Shown here piece after piece: positions 1-12,411 of a stretch of 64,000 nucleotides of DNA; position 1 is the stretch's first letter; every line of letters starts with the position of its first letter. Both the position numbers and the translations under genes were made by a program. The DNA lies in NCBI GenBank assembly GCA_963556145.1, contig OY744473.1, positions 372,001 to 436,000 on the forward strand, given 5' to 3'. The DNA comes from Hygrocybe punicea (taxonomy: Eukaryota > Basidiomycota > Agaricomycetes > Agaricales > Hygrophoraceae). The notes under the pieces were generated by a model. That model worked only from the letters and a program-made list of their open reading frames with translations. It did no database searches and had not been told where the DNA came from.

Positions 1-865
1 CCCCCACCGGCGTCGACAATCATAACACCTTTCCCGCTCTGATGGATAGTATGAGCTATGCTTCATCTCCGGACTGATAAGAAACACAAACTTTGACCAA
101 ATCTGACGCAAATCCGCCACTAAGGCAAAAATGAAGACAAGCCTCTCCTTCCGTTACGAACAGGAGTCGTGAATGACCATCATGGTCGTTGGGAATGAGG
201 CCACCGGAAACGGCAGCACGTCGCATCTGACTTTGCTGAAGTCCTCTCCAACCATTAGGGTGACTCAGCACAAATTGAGTGTCTTGCGCTAAGGATTGCC
301 ACAGATCGCCGCCACTTGCGTGTGTTTCCTGGATATATTTTCGAGCGCAACAGTGCAGATATCGCAGGAAATCGCCGAAAACATCCACAACTGTCTTATT
401 TGGTGGTAGTGGCGGGAGTGAGTCATCGTTAATATCTGGCGTTAGATGCCTTGGACGAAGATGCAGTTTAAACCTGGCGAATGCAGTTAAGCAAGACAAT
501 TTTCGACCAGTGGAGCAAGAATACCATTCGGCTTTGAACCAGCCTTCGTTCTCCGCATCATCCAAGACTCTTGGCTGCAGTGCCTCCGCCCCGAAAGCGC
601 GGGCCTCGCCCTGATCATCATAGTAGATGATGGTCGGAATCTTGGAGTTCCCAGCGCTCTCCTGTCCGGGGTACCTGAAATACATTATCAGAACGCAGGC
701 TTTTCCACTAACGAAGGTCGATTACCGTGTGACGCTGCGTATTTCTGGCACTTCGCCTGGATCCATGATGGTGTATGAAGACCCACTGTAGGTAGTTCCG
801 ACGTCGAAAGCCAGAACAAGCTTGGGTTTGGAACCATCGTAGGTCTTTCGTTCCTTGACGGACAT
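1..865 (-). CDS. Hsp70-12A-like ATPase, 5' part (runs off left edge)
   Basis: Actin-like ATPase of the Hsp70/HSPA12 group that is strongly expanded in agarics; the substrate is unknown and the site is probably cytosolic. Exon 1 (865-726) encodes the N-terminal phosphate-binding motif FDVGTTYS. A 51-bp GT-AG intron (725-675) follows, then exon 2 (674 to about 90) with YPGQES and SKIPTIIYYDDQG. At 1-50 the next exon begins with VDAGGG, the second phosphate loop, so the gene continues outside the window. The start at 865 is chosen because the same MSVKERK start is found in the paralogue at 1736. No break is seen in the visible part. It is a close inverted copy of the gene at 1736-4025. Confidence 0.8.
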
Positions 866-1735
866 GATAGGGGAATCTTGTAGAGTTGTTTACAGTTCCC
901 AGTGATATACACCCGGCGCGTCCACAGTATCGATACGCCGTTAGTGACAGTCAAAGGGAGAACCAAGACGTGTTTACATCGAGGCTGCAACCCTGCGCGT
1001 TTCAGCTATCTGTGAAGGTTTTGAAGAGAAGCCACCTGTTTTGAGCGTGGTCGTAGGAAGGCAGCGCCCAGTCAGCATGTTGAGCGTATCGATATCTCGA
1101 ACCAAGGCCATTTGCTCGGGGTCTGTTAACCCGGTAGCCTTGCATGTTTGCCGGTGTCATGACCATGATGCTGCGATCCGGGCCACACTCGCAGTCCAGT
1201 CGGCAGTGTGCTGCTAGGACTTGGGACTGGAAGTGCAAAAGACACAGGGAAGTTCTTGGTTGGGACACTTCGAGTTACCACTGGGTTTACATTTCGTGCC
1301 GCATTCCTCATGCTCAAATGTCCTTCTTATCCTTACGCTCAAACCCGTCCCCAAACCAGGTATCCGCCTGCGCAGCTCCCCGGCTAGTATGCCCAATTGA
1401 AGCTTCTTGAAGCTGCACGCCTCTAGTGCATTGCTTTCGAACACGCCAGCAAGTCGTGCTATTCATTGGATTATTCAGACTGTTTTCAGTCGCGTTCAAA
1501 ACAGGTCTAGATTCATCTCCTTTAACGGGAGCCACATGTTGATGAGCTGCGCAGGATCCCTGGGTTGGAGTCTTGAGGTGTGCTTGCCTCGGCTCTTCCT
1601 CCGAGCGCCCATTGATGGGGTGTTGTTGACACCTTCACATTCATACGATCATGCCGTTTGAGTTCACTTTCCCACTCGGTGTGTATATCACACTCAGTGG
1701 GCGGAGAACTGCACCAACTCTACGAGATTCTCCTC
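866..1735. promoter_or_regulatory. head-to-head intergenic region of the Hsp70-like pair
   Basis: This 870-bp spacer separates the two divergent Hsp70-like start codons and must hold both promoters. The ~35 bases just upstream of each ATG resemble each other, so the inverted duplication includes 5' leader sequence. Short open frames on both strands here show no family resemblance and are not called. No clear heat-shock element array was recognised. Confidence 0.45.
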
Positions 1736-4025
1736 ATGTCCGTTAAGGAACGAAAGGCCTACGATGGCACCAAACCCAAGCTTGTTGTGGCCTTCGATGT
1801 CGGAACTACCTACAGTGCGATTTCTTACACAATCCTGACACCAGGCAAAGTGCCAGATATATGTAGTGTGACGAAGTGGGTGAACTCGTCGCAGGAAATA
1901 CAGCATGCCTGACAATGTATCGCAGATATCCTCGTCAGGAGAGCGTAGGGAACTCCAAGATTCCGACCATCATCTACTACGATAATCAGGGCGAGGCCCG
2001 CGCTTTCGGGGCGGAGGCACTGCAGCCAAGAGTCTTGGATGATGCGGAGAACGAAGGCTGGTTCAAAGCCGAATGGTATTCTTGCTCCACTGGTCGAAAA
2101 TTGTCTTGCTTAACTGCATTCGCCAGGTTTAAACTGCATCTCTATCCAAGGCATCTGACGCCAGAAATTAACGACGTCGCACTCCCCCCACTACCACCAA
2201 ATAAAACAGTTGTAGACGTTTTCGGCGACTTCCTCCGATATTTGCACTGTTGTGCTCGAAAATATATCCAGGAAACACACGCAAGTGGCGGCGATCTGTG
2301 GCAATCCTTAGCGCAAGACACTCAATTTGTGCTGAGTCACCCTAATGGCTGGAGAGGGCCGCAACAAAGTCAAATGCGGCGTGCCGCCATTCTTGGAGGC
2401 CTGATTTCCGACGACCATGATGGTCTTTCGAGGCTTCACTTTGTGACCGACGGGGAGGCGGACCTGCATTTTTGCCTCGGGGGTGAGATTGCTTCAGATT
2501 TAATAAAAGTTAGTAAATTTAATAACAGTTAGTAATGGTTTGTCGGAGTGTTGAATCATTGATACCATTCTGTAGAGCGGACAAGGTATCATGGTTGTTG
2601 ATGCTGGTGGGGGAACTGTGGATCTTGCTGTCTATCGCATGGATGTCTCGGAGAATGTTTTCGAGGAGATCGCTGCTTCAGAGTGTCGGTCACCATCACT
2701 GATTATTCTGCGACACCCCGATATGAATGGAGTCCTTTAGGTCTTCTCCAAGGCTCTGCGCACGTTTCCCGGCAGGCGAAAACATTTTTGAAAGGTTTGT
2801 GAATTCAGCCCATTCCTTGATAAACGTGTCGTCACGATCCATCTTTCGATGCAATCAGATAAACTCGACGGGTCTTGCTTTGGAAGTCCTGAACAGATCA
2901 GCGATATCGCAGAAGTATTCGATAAATCCACAAAACGACTGTTCAAGGGTCGAGATGAGTCTTACTTTATCAAATTTGGGGCTCGTTGCGATCAGGACCC
3001 TCAGTTCGGAATCTTCAACGGCCGGCTGAAGTTATCAGGGTGAGTGTGTGAAACGATACGATGACTTATCCAGACAACTAGCTCGATTTAGGAACGAAGT
3101 TGCTAGTTTCTTTGCGCCTTCCATTGACGCCACTATTGCCTCTGTCGAGAAACTATTGCTCACAGTCCAGCCTGCCGTATCTGTGTGTTCCTTTCATATG
3201 TTTCCGATAACATCTTCGCTAACAGACGTCAAGGTAATCCTGCTGGTTGGTGGCTTCACGGCCAGTGACTGGCTGTATTCCAACTTGCAGACCCATCTTG
3301 GACAACGCAACTTGATCCTCTGTAGACCGGACAACCATGTGTAAGTCGATGAAGAAGATAAGAATTGTAGGGCCTCTGACATGCACCCCACGCAGGAATA
3401 AACCCGTTGCGCATGGAGCTGTCTCATTTTACATCGACCACTTGGTTTCCGTTCGTGTTTTGCCTTTTGATTATGCCATGACCTCCCGTACTGCATTCTA
3501 TCCAATTGATACTCGACACCGGGCTTCAGCCGGGTACCGACATTCACCTGGTTGTTTTGATGTAGTCATGCGCAAGGTATGTCAGCTCAGATTAGTTTTT
3601 TTTGTGCGAGTAGTCAATACCTCTGTCTAGGGTAACTGTTTGAACGAAAACGCAGAGTTTAGCCGGGATGTTAAACGCACACGATGTGATCGCCTTCAGT
3701 TGTACAATGTCGCCGAAGACATTTTCTACTACGACGGTGGTGGGCTGCAACCTGGGTTAGTTGATGACGAAAAGGGTATGGAACGTGACATTCTTGTCTC
3801 CAACACGCGATACTCACCCCCCCCACCAACCCATAAGCCTTCAAAAGGTTATGCACTGTCCAGGCAGACACGTCTGAGTTTGCAAAGACATTATTGCCAC
3901 AAACTACTTCGTCAGGAACGTACTTCGCTCTAGAGTTCAAGATCATCCTGCATTTTGGACTCACGGAGCTCCATGCTCAAATCAGTTGGACAGAAGACGT
4001 GCGTCACACCACCTTCTTTTCGTGA
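1736..4025 (+). CDS. Hsp70-12A-like ATPase
   Basis: Full-length paralogue of the gene at the left edge. Exon 1 (1736-1875) has FDVGTTYS; intron 1 is 1876-1925 (donor GTGGGT) and joins VTK to YPRQES. Exon 2 runs to about 2508. The next exons carry VVDAGGGTVDLAVY (about 2590-2630), the FGSPEQISDIAEVF segment (2879-2918) and LLVGGFTASDWL (about 3240-3275), the three nucleotide-binding loops of the Hsp70/actin fold. The C-terminal end is DTSEFAKTLLP, then FALEFKIILHFGLTELHAQ and SWTED, stopping at 4025. The exon order is that of HSPA12-like fungal proteins, which lack the classical peptide-binding domain. All splice sites inferred are GT-AG. Middle exon borders are approximate, and a hidden frameshift cannot be excluded without RNA data. 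Confidence 0.78.
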
Positions 4026-4083
4026 ACAACAATCTGACTCGTTTACTAGGGGATTGAGAAACGGTGCGAAATGAAGTAAATGA

Positions 4084-5146
4084 ACCCGAGATTGCTTATC
4101 CTGGCCAGCGGTTCTTAGATTACCGGCCACGATTATTTATCACGAACACGGAGCCCCAGAGGATCAACTGCCTCGACAAGCACAAGGCGTGGTGCCACCC
4201 CCGGCCAGGCAACTGCCCATCCACTGTGTTTTATGTCTGGAGGACCACCCCTCGGATGACGTCGTGCGGATAGAGCAATGTGGCCATCTCTTTTGCAAGG
4301 ACTGTGTTCATGGCTACTTGAGCTCAAAGTTGTCGGAGCATCGTTTTCCGATTACTTGTCCCGTTTGCTCAGCAGATGAAACTGAGCAACATCCAGGTGG
4401 TATGTCGGTCTCCCTAAGGCTCTTACCAGGCTCACTGCATCAACACAACAACAGTGATCACCGACCTCCTTGCCCAGCAAATTGATCTCTCGGAGAAGGA
4501 GCAGGAGATCTGGTTCGAGCTCGAGATGGCTATGTTTTCTGTCTTCGTTCATTGCCAGAAGTATGTTGGTGGACGTTCTTCACTTGCTGAAAAATTTTCA
4601 ATTCGTCATAGGTGTGAGAGAGCAGCTTTTGTGGACCGGCACGACCATCAGGAAGCGTCTGTGTTACCATGCCCGCTTCCGGACTGCGATCACCTCTGGT
4701 GTAAATTTTGCCAGCAAAGTGTGGCAGCTAACGGTCTGCAGCATTCCTGTGATGGTACGGCAGAACTTGATCACCTGATGGAGGAAAAGGGTTGGAAATA
4801 CTGCCCCGGTGTGTTTATTGTATTGTTCTGTGTCTGTCAGTTAGTATGACGCCTGACCACATGCCAGCCTGTAAAACTCCCATTATGAAGGACGAAGGTT
4901 GTAACCACATTACTGTCTGTCTTCCACCTTCGTGCGTCACTGTACTCGACCTGACGAATTTGTTCAGTGCCAGTCCCCTGGGTGCACAATGTGTGTAGCC
5001 CTTTTTCCGCATCCATCGTGACGCTGATTATCTGTGATAGGCACTTTTGTTATATCTGTGGTCAAGCAATTACCGGGTCACTGTCAAGCCAGGAAATCAG
5101 TGCGGCTTTAGCAGTGCACTACCAGACATGTCGGCTGCATAATTAA
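4084..5146 (+). CDS. RBR-type E3 ubiquitin ligase (RING1-IBR-RING2)
   Basis: Predicted RING-between-RING ubiquitin ligase, taking ubiquitin from an E2 onto a RING2 cysteine before transfer to substrate. RING1 is at about 4210-4380 (CVLCLEDH, CGHLFCKDC, CPVC). After an intron a helical linker leads to the IBR at about 4610-4800 (LPCPLPDCDHLWCKFC, then LEEKGWKYCP). RING2 is assembled from three short exons: CKTPIMKDEGCNHIT, CQSPGCTM and HFCYICG; the likely catalytic cysteine follows HIT. The protein ends TCRLHN at 5146. The frame is open only back to the stop at 4081-4083, and no good ATG lies in that stretch, so the start is unresolved: a short upstream exon is likely. It begins about 60 bp after the Hsp70-like gene, same strand. 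Confidence 0.75.
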
Positions 5147-5498
5147 TTAGCTTTCAACAACTAAATTTTTTCCAACGTTTCTTTTGTGCAAGAGCGTTGA
5201 GTGTCGGACATCGAACGAATGAAATATCGGCTGCATGTAACTTCCTACCATGAAAAAACCTTTGAAGCTGGTGGACGCGCTTACTTGCCCGCTGGTTTGC
5301 CGGAAGGATCATTATTCCCTAGACTAGTTACTGTCTCTTTTTGTTACCTTATAATATACTGTTCCGAGACCGCCGATCATGCCAGTGAAGCCGTTGGATA
5401 ACACAGATTATTTTATCCTGCCCGTGCAAAACATTTTGTACACTAGTGCAGAAGTAACATCCACTTCAGAAAATATCAAATCTAATATAGCAGGTATA
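5147..5498. other. intergenic, nothing recognised
   Basis: Between the RBR ligase stop and the pseudogene on the opposite strand. Only short chance frames are present; no repeat or RNA gene was seen. Confidence 0.4.
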
Positions 5499-6600
5499 TC
5501 ACACCAACAAAGATCCCTCCGACTGCGCAAAACAAGAACTTGAATAGGTTATCAGTCCCCTCCCGTAATCTTCACGCCCAAAGACTTGAAACATATCCTT
5601 CATATCCTCATCTTCTGCCGCAACCTTCAGCAAACCAGGGCCGTTGAAGATCTTCTGGAACGTCTCCTCTAAAATAGTCTTGTTGATGGCTCGATACTTG
5701 GTATCCAAATGCACCTTTACCCTCTCCGAACCTCTTTCCCGATCTTCTTTGGAAAGTCCATGATCTGCTTTGCGAGAAGCCCTACGATGATGGGAATAAT
5801 GATTGCCCCCGCACTAATCGCTCCTCCAAAGGTCACAGCGAGGACTTGGAGCACAGCCGCTGTGACGACCCCTCATAATGAGTTGATGTATCATCGCCAT
5901 CATGATCTTTTTGAAAGCTGCGTTCGCGAGAAACTTGGCGACAATACGGGTAATGTGTGCAGCGATTGCCCTCATCACGGCATGCGCTGCTACCTGCGCT
6001 ACATGGGTGCCCACGGCTGAAGAGAACATATGTTGTGCGATGTCCTGTGATATTTCGGATTCGGAGGAAGTAGCATCGTGAATTTGGCGAACGATGAGAT
6101 GGGCAATTTGCTCTTGGGCCACCTCTGACACGTTTTCTGAAAGGAAACTTGTTAAATGCCGGACAAAGCTGTTTAGAAGAACGTCATCATTTTTGAGCCT
6201 TTCCAGGAGTACGGATGAAATTTCTTTGTTCGTGGGCCTTGTACAGCTTGATATCTGTCGTTGATAATGCTGAGAATAGGTTCGGTCAAAGCAGAGTCTA
6301 GCTCAAAAGCATCTTGTCGTTGGTTGAGCATGAATTTGACAAGCCTGAGCCATGTGCGTTTCGTGCTTGTGCAGGGAATACTGTGGACCCCCTGTGGTAC
6401 TGGTATCGCGAGGAATCTTCTGGACGATAGCGACACATTTGGCGCCGGTGTTGAGGATGTAAGAGTATATTGAGGATTCGATGTCATCTTCTTCAAGTTG
6501 TGGTTATTGAAGACTGCGTTGAGATTCCGGGCAGCGGTAGATTTGCCCTTGGCAGGCGAGGATGAATCGTGGGGGTGAGGGTAAAGGCGAACATAGCAGC
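5499..6600 (-). pseudogene. decayed gene for an unknown membrane-anchored protein
   Basis: Pieces of one protein lie in three shifting frames on the minus strand. From 5' to 3' they include a segment beginning near 6500, NDDVLLNSFVRHLTSF (about 6190-6140), HDATSSESEISQDIAQHMF (about 6080), a hydrophobic glycine- and isoleucine-rich stretch (about 5870-5780) that would form a membrane helix, and HLDTKYRAINKTILEETFQ with DEDMKDMFQVFG at the end. The frame changes near 6235, at the GGGG run near 5875 and near 5725 without plausible introns, so I call it a pseudogene. I do not recognise the family. An unusual exon structure is the alternative explanation. Confidence 0.5.
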
Positions 6601-7009
6601 GGCGGAGGAGGCGGGTATGAGGAGGTTTCGGCTATGGCAGGCCAATGCTGGGTACTATCACGGTCCCTCCATTGTGGATGTCAGCGCGGAAGATTTTGAA
6701 AGGCGTAGTCAGGGATGATAGCTCCGTATCTACAAGCGTTGATCCGTACACAGATATGTCCTGCCAGCGATATTCGAATTCGAAGGCTAGCCGGGGAAGC
6801 ATCAATGGACGAGCGTAGTAGAAATATGGACATCGATGAACGTGAAGACGAGAACGTGTATTATCTCAAGTCATTGCAATTGGAAAAGACCGGTACCCAG
6901 TTAACATGTCGCGAAGATTGCACAAAGCCATATTCGATGGCAGTTGGAGAAATTATCCAATAAACAAATGACCTCCACAGACTCCCCTCCTTGTTCAATT
7001 TCCAAACGT
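6601..7009. other. intergenic, nothing recognised
   Basis: Short open frames only. No family motif, repeat or RNA gene was noticed between the pseudogene and the 3' end of the aspartic protease. Confidence 0.35.
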
Positions 7010-8697
7010 TCAGATATGGGTAGCAAATCCAACAGTGTTCGTTCCAAAGTCGAAAACAGTGTAGACATTCTTCATCCAGCTGTTGTTGTTCAGGGCGAAC
7101 AAATGAACGTTAGTACATGCTTCTCAATGGGGAGAATGGAATGAGAAGATTGTTATTACCTGTCACCAAGCAGCCAGACGCCGTTACCGAGACCGAGGTC
7201 TTGACCAGAAAGAGCACCAACGCACTGGCCAGATCCGACTTGGGTCTCACCAATGTTAAAGCTGTCGACGGGGGGGGGGTTAAGTCATGGAAAGGCACAA
7301 ACATACACGCCATACAGAGACGTACTTGGAAGCGTTAACGGGCCAGGCTTTGCCTCCCCAACTGAAGGAGACCGCGGGGGGCGAGTTGCATGGGTAGGAG
7401 TGGAAGCCATTAGCATCGAACAATGCAGAACCGTTGACGTTGGCATAAAATTGCTCGACGTCAGTTTTGGGGCCGTACATGATGGTGGTCCCAGAGTCGA
7501 TGATAGTTTGGAACCCAGAATTGACCGTCTTGGAATTTACAAGAGTAGAGGCACCGCCAATCTGCCAGTACCCAGACGAGGACGTAAGATTGTGATACTC
7601 TACAAGACCGCGAAACTTGTGACGGTCAACTCCGCCAAGGTAGAGCTCGGAACCTTCACTGGCAAGGAAAAAGCCAAACATGGCACGAGTGACTGCTTTC
7701 TGGACCACAGCGGTGTTCATGAAGGGGTTCTGGCGTAGTGTCGAGATAGTGGGGTATGCCATGCCAAGAATGCTGGCATTTTATATATTAGTGACGCACA
7801 CATAAAACAAATCGATAAAAAGGTGTTCACCCGTCAAAGGAATCGGTACCAAACCCGGCCGACATCGTTACAGGTGAAAAGAATTGATTCTTGACGGATA
7901 TTTGGGCAACCTCGACTGGAAATCGTGGGAGTAGCCTTCAGTGGCTTGCCACGCCTTACATGAGGGGGGGGGGGGGCTTACCGGTATCAGTGTAGATGTG
8001 ACCAGAAACTGTGGATCCGTCGCCGTATTGAATAGAGAAGTTACCTGACTTGCGGGTGGCAGTGGAGGAGGAGGCAGCCTTATATTTTGCCTTGGAAGAA
8101 CAAGCAGAACTTTTGCAAGACGAGGAAGGAACCCAGAGATCAGCAGAGCCGGCTATGACGCAAGAGTCAGCAAAAATGATTAAGATCAAGCACAAAAGTT
8201 GGAAAGCCAGCGCTAAGTTCCAAAGAAGAAAACCATACACGCACTGTCAAAGTCTATCAAGAACCTTTGGGCCGGTGTTCCGATAGAGATCTTCCCTGCC
8301 CACTCCAAGTCCTGCTGTTCATCAGTAAGCTGCTCAGCCTGACGTTTCTGAACACCAGCGGGTAGGACAGCCAGGGGCATGATCTCTGCACCCTATAAAG
8401 ATGAAACTCCATCAGACACATCAGACGGCAACCGTACAAAGCAAATGACATGACATCATTAAAGGCTTCTTTGCCAACGTTACGCTCCAAGTTAATCAAG
8501 TTCTGCCGATGCTTGTTCTTGACAGCGACAGTATGTTCAATGGCGCGATGTAAATCGAATGTACCGTCTTCCTTCGTGACGAGGGTGCGTCTGTGAAGCG
8601 GGATGCGTATTCCACGGGGAGCTGCATCCTGCAACGGCGTCGCCGCTGCGAGCACTACGCACGTCAAGGTGGCAATCAAGGAAGCTTTGCAGAACAT
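7010..8697 (-). CDS. secreted aspartic protease (peptidase family A1)
   Basis: Pepsin-fold endopeptidase, predicted secreted and processed from a propeptide. The start at 8697 gives MFCKASLIATLTCVVLAAA, a signal peptide, followed by a basic propeptide (IRIPLHRRTLVTKEDGTFD). The first catalytic aspartate spans an intron: FLIDFDT joins GSADLWVPSSSC (DTGS). The flap is FSIQYGDGSTVSG (about 8040). The second active site is TIIDSGTTIMYGP (about 7500-7465). The last exons read NIGETQVGSGQCVG, VWLLGD and WMKNVYTVFDFGTNTVGFAT, stopping at 7010. At least six GT-AG introns are inferred and no break was found. It is a paralogue of 55494-57267, and the intron positions checked (after KEAFN, at DTGS and at GD-WMKNVYT) are shared. 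Confidence 0.82.
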
Positions 8698-9607
8698 TGG
8701 TTCGATTGGAGCGAATTGTCTGGAGGGATGAAAGCAAGGTATGGGTAGGAGCGTAACGAGGTTCATATACCGCATCGACCGGGTCCGAGTCCGGAGTCCT
8801 GTGATTATTGCACTTCACCTTGAACAGAAGTTATATGATAAGAGAACGAACAAGTGTCAGGTGGGGGTCGAGCCAGCTTGTGGCGAAAACACGTCTTCAT
8901 GCGGCCAACAGGTTTGAACAGACGTAATACGGAGAGAGTACTACGTTGGGCGAATACACAAATTCGGACTCTTCCACATCCGTATCATCGTGTTCATCTT
9001 CCCCAAGGCTTCCGACACATGGAAATGTCTTGCTGCCTCATGAGCAACTACTTAGCTGTGTAGCAGGGACGTGAAAGACCGAGATCAGTGAACACAAGCG
9101 GAACTCCGATCCTCAGACTGTTCCGCAAGGTTAGAACAGTGATAGACTGGTTTCACTGACTGGTACTATCAACCAAAAGTACACATTGCCTCCTCCGAGC
9201 CTGGCAACTACATCCAAATGCCCACACAGCACTCGGGTGGAAAAAATGGCCGTTGGAGGACGTATAACTTGAAAGACGCAAGATTGCAGCGGACCTAGGT
9301 TCGCCGTAAAGCTCCAACAGAGAATTCCTGTGACGCACCTGTCTAGTAATTGTTCATGTGCCTACCCAACTGCAATAAGACTCTTGACCCCTCGGGGGGT
9401 GGCGTCGTGCGACTTGTGTCAGAACCGTACGCCTTAATCGTTCGACTGCCGACAGACCTAAAGGGTCCACCAATCCTGGCAGCCCGGGCCAACGTAGGCC
9501 ATCAGGAAAACGTGGAGACACAGGGATTTCCAGACAGATCTTATCAACAGATAGCTGACTGATATCATGTGATATAGTGATATATAAGCTTATCACAATT
9601 TAGAACT
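8698..9607. other. intergenic, nothing recognised
   Basis: Upstream region of the protease. It includes short unconserved frames and, near 9550-9600, an AT-rich GATAT-repetitive stretch leading into the 69-bp repeat. No coding evidence. Confidence 0.35.
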
Positions 9608-9817
9608 CTGATAACAATATTGTCATACTATTCCTGTAGCTATCACATTGATATTTTAAGATCAAGTCATGTAATTCTGATAACAATATTGTCACTATTC
9701 CTGTAGCTATCACATTGATATTTTACAGCCGTTTGTGATGATCTTGGCACTCGCGGAATTTTTGCGTATAAGGAAACTCGGACTTAGAAATTTTTTACTT
9801 GTCATTCTACTACTTGA

Positions 9818-11182
9818 ATGGCACGACCTCGTAAAAAAAGACGCCAACCCAGCATCATCACCAGTGATGTTGACCATCGTTTCTCTCTTTCTGAGGGTGA
9901 ATCTGACACCTCTGCTGCATCCAATCGTTCGTCCGATGTCCTCGTTCCCAGCAAACGCTCGAAGCGTGCAACCGTTCCTCACACTGCTGTTGCTGCCATT
10001 CCTGCTCCCATCCCAGCCCCTGCTGCCAAGGTCATCAAAGTTGACTACGTAACCTCCATTTTCAGCACTGCCGAGATGAAGAAGGCTGTTTCCAAACGAC
10101 TTGCGAAGAATTCCTCGTTTCAACTTCAAACCGATGAACCTTGGGACACATTGAAGGCGCAGCTTCTTGCAAAGATCGCCACTGCTCTAAACCCACCAGT
10201 ATTGGACTTTACCAACTACAATGTCATGGTCACCATCAACCGTGTCATCGCCAAGCCTGGCATTCCCCTTTCCACCGATGCCGACTACACAATGCTACTC
10301 AACAGGATCACGAACACGAAAGCCAAGGACACTATCCTTGCCAATGTCACCATCACACAGCCTGACAGCGCTGACAACAAGGAGAATGAGCCTGGGAACG
10401 AGGGCAAAGAGAAGGCGAAAAAGAAGGCGAAGGATCCTGCTCTACTCCCCCACAATGTCGAGAAGGCCGACAACATTCAAGCATTGCAGAAGCACTGGAT
10501 ATGCCCGAAGAAGCAAGTCAACTGCTTGGGGACTTTCTGCTTCATCAATGCCGAGGGTTTACATGTTGCACTTGGCAACGAGCGCCTCGATTGCTGGGCT
10601 GCAGCCATGGTATATCTAGACTATACATGATATTCTCTGTACTGACTAGTCTGCTAGATGAAGGGCGAAGAACATGCTGTGATTGACCGGCCACCGAACC
10701 ATCGACTCTTCGATCCTGGGCTCGAAAACTCAAAACTCACACCTGTCCTTCGCAAGCGTCTTGAGAATAACAAGGCCCTGGCTACCAATGTGGCTACCAA
10801 TGCAGCGCCTGTTATCAATGTCACTTTTGGCAGGGAATTCACTGACCTGATCCAGGGCCGTGATGCCGCGAACGCAGCCCCCCAGAACGCTCCTCCTCCT
10901 GTCTACACAGATCCTCCCATTCCGGTGCAACACCACTATGATCTCACCTGCCCGACATTACTTCAAGTCAACCGCAGGCAAGGCGTTGACATGCCTCTCG
11001 ACATGTTCTGCCAGCAATATGAGCTTGATGATGGGATCAGGGATCGTTTCAAGCAGCACCGTTACAAGCACGCACGTATGTTTCGGTATCTCACCGTGAA
11101 GGACATGGAGAATATGGTGTTCATGGCAGGGGAGATTGCTGAGGTGCGTGATGCAATCGATCGGTGGTCCTTCGAAGCCTGA
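9818..11182 (+). CDS. companion protein of the Tc1/mariner element, unknown function
   Basis: A 438-aa protein from two exons, 9818-10609 and 10658-11182, with a 48-bp GT-AG intron. The N-terminus is basic (MARPRKKRRQPS, then KRSKRAT), resembling a nuclear localisation signal. A middle segment (residues 70-165) is followed by a Lys/Glu-rich linker and a Cys-containing block (HWICPKKQVNC, then GTFCF and LDCWAAAM). The last ~60 residues (from about MFCQQYELDDGIRDRF to GEIAEVRDAIDRW) have the helical spacing of a SAM domain, which is my inference. It lies inside the inverted repeats, convergent with the transposase, with about 210 bp between stops. It could help DNA binding or regulate transposition; no catalytic motif is seen. 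Confidence 0.75.
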
Positions 11183-11393
11183 AGCGTAGTTATCTTGTCG
11201 AGTACATGTCATCATTATTTACTCCAGTCGTCGTTGCGTAGTTTTCTCTTATCGTCGTGCTCAATGTCATTCAGCTTTCCCTTTGATTGGTGTGAAAATG
11301 AGTGTGAAAATGAAAAAAAAATTGAATTGTAACCAACACAAAGGTTATACAAGTACACGAGAGGTGGGGGAGGGTTACATACAACAACTAGAA

Positions 11394-12411
11394 CTAAAAA
11401 TACCCCGCATGAACAATATAACCAGTCGCATCCTCTGGCGTCACGATGTCCAGCACCTCATACATGTCATAAAGAATGCCATTATCCTCCATAGCACCGT
11501 AGTAGTCGTTGTGACGCCGAAGAAAATGCTTGATTTGTGAAAAGGCTTCTTCAATCGGGTTGAGATCGGGCGAATAAGGGGGCAAGTACTCAAGGCGGAC
11601 GCCAAATCGATCAACGAGGGCGTGGATTTCGTCGTTGTGGTGGATCTTTGCATTGTCAAGCACGAGGACACTCAGTGGACCTGGATAAGCGCTGCATAGC
11701 GGCATCTGCAACACTGTTGTCAAGGCAATGGAAAAGAGAAGTTAGTGGGTTACACACCACTGAGAACTCCAGCCAGTGGAGAAATGACATCTTCGTCAAT
11801 GAACCCTCAACCGCTGTGCCAGAAACAAATCCATCAACAGTAAGAACGGCAACAGTTGAGGTCCGTCGTCCACGGACAAAAGGCTGGGATTTGCGGGCAC
11901 GAGTGCCTCGTTTGGACCGTCCATAACGCCTACCAACTGTACGTTCATCCTTTGACACTTCATCAATAAAACCAAGTTCTTCGGGGCTGAATTGAGCCAT
12001 GCGAGATATGAATTGAGCCCGTAAGGCTTCGTTGCGCTCGAGGGCAATCCGTTGCAGTCGCTTGCGGCTGACCCCGGCATGTATGAGTTCATCGTGTATT
12101 GTGGTGAAATGGACAGATATGAACCGATTGGTCTTGAGGAGATGAAGGAGTTCATCTAGGAAGTAGTCGGGGTTCTCGCGAACGAGCTGGCGTAGATATT
12201 CAATGTCATCGTAGTTGAGTCCTCGGACACGACCCCGTCGTTCAGGTAGATTGCTAACCACATCTCCAGTTGTTTGCCAGAGCTTGAGGATGCGGTAGAA
12301 AGTACGTCGAGAGAAGCCAACACATAAAAGAATGTCATCTACGGCAAGGAGATGTCGCTCGTATAAGCGGATGGCAGCGATCTTGACATCGCGACTTATG
12401 GGATGGTACAT
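11394..12411 (-). CDS. Tc1/mariner DDE transposase
   Basis: 325-aa cut-and-paste transposase in two exons (12411-11754, 11713-11394; 40-bp intron with donor GTAACC). Residues 1-110 hold two helix-turn-helix-like segments (DDILLCVGFSRRTFYRIL and the region after RGRVRGLNYDD). The catalytic triad is visible: first Asp in LGFIDEVSKDERT, second in VLVLDNAKIHHNDE, and Glu in SPDLNPIEEAFSQIK, with 34 residues between the second Asp and the Glu (DD34E). YLPPYSPDLNPIE is the family signature. The length is near the ~340 aa usual for the family, and no break is present. The gene lies entirely within the element's inverted repeats. Confidence 0.92.

Noticed and set aside
279..614. 111-codon plus-strand frame
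   Set aside because: Antisense of exon 2 of the Hsp70-like gene.
7253..7738. 161-codon plus-strand frame
   Set aside because: Antisense of the second active-site exon of the aspartic protease.
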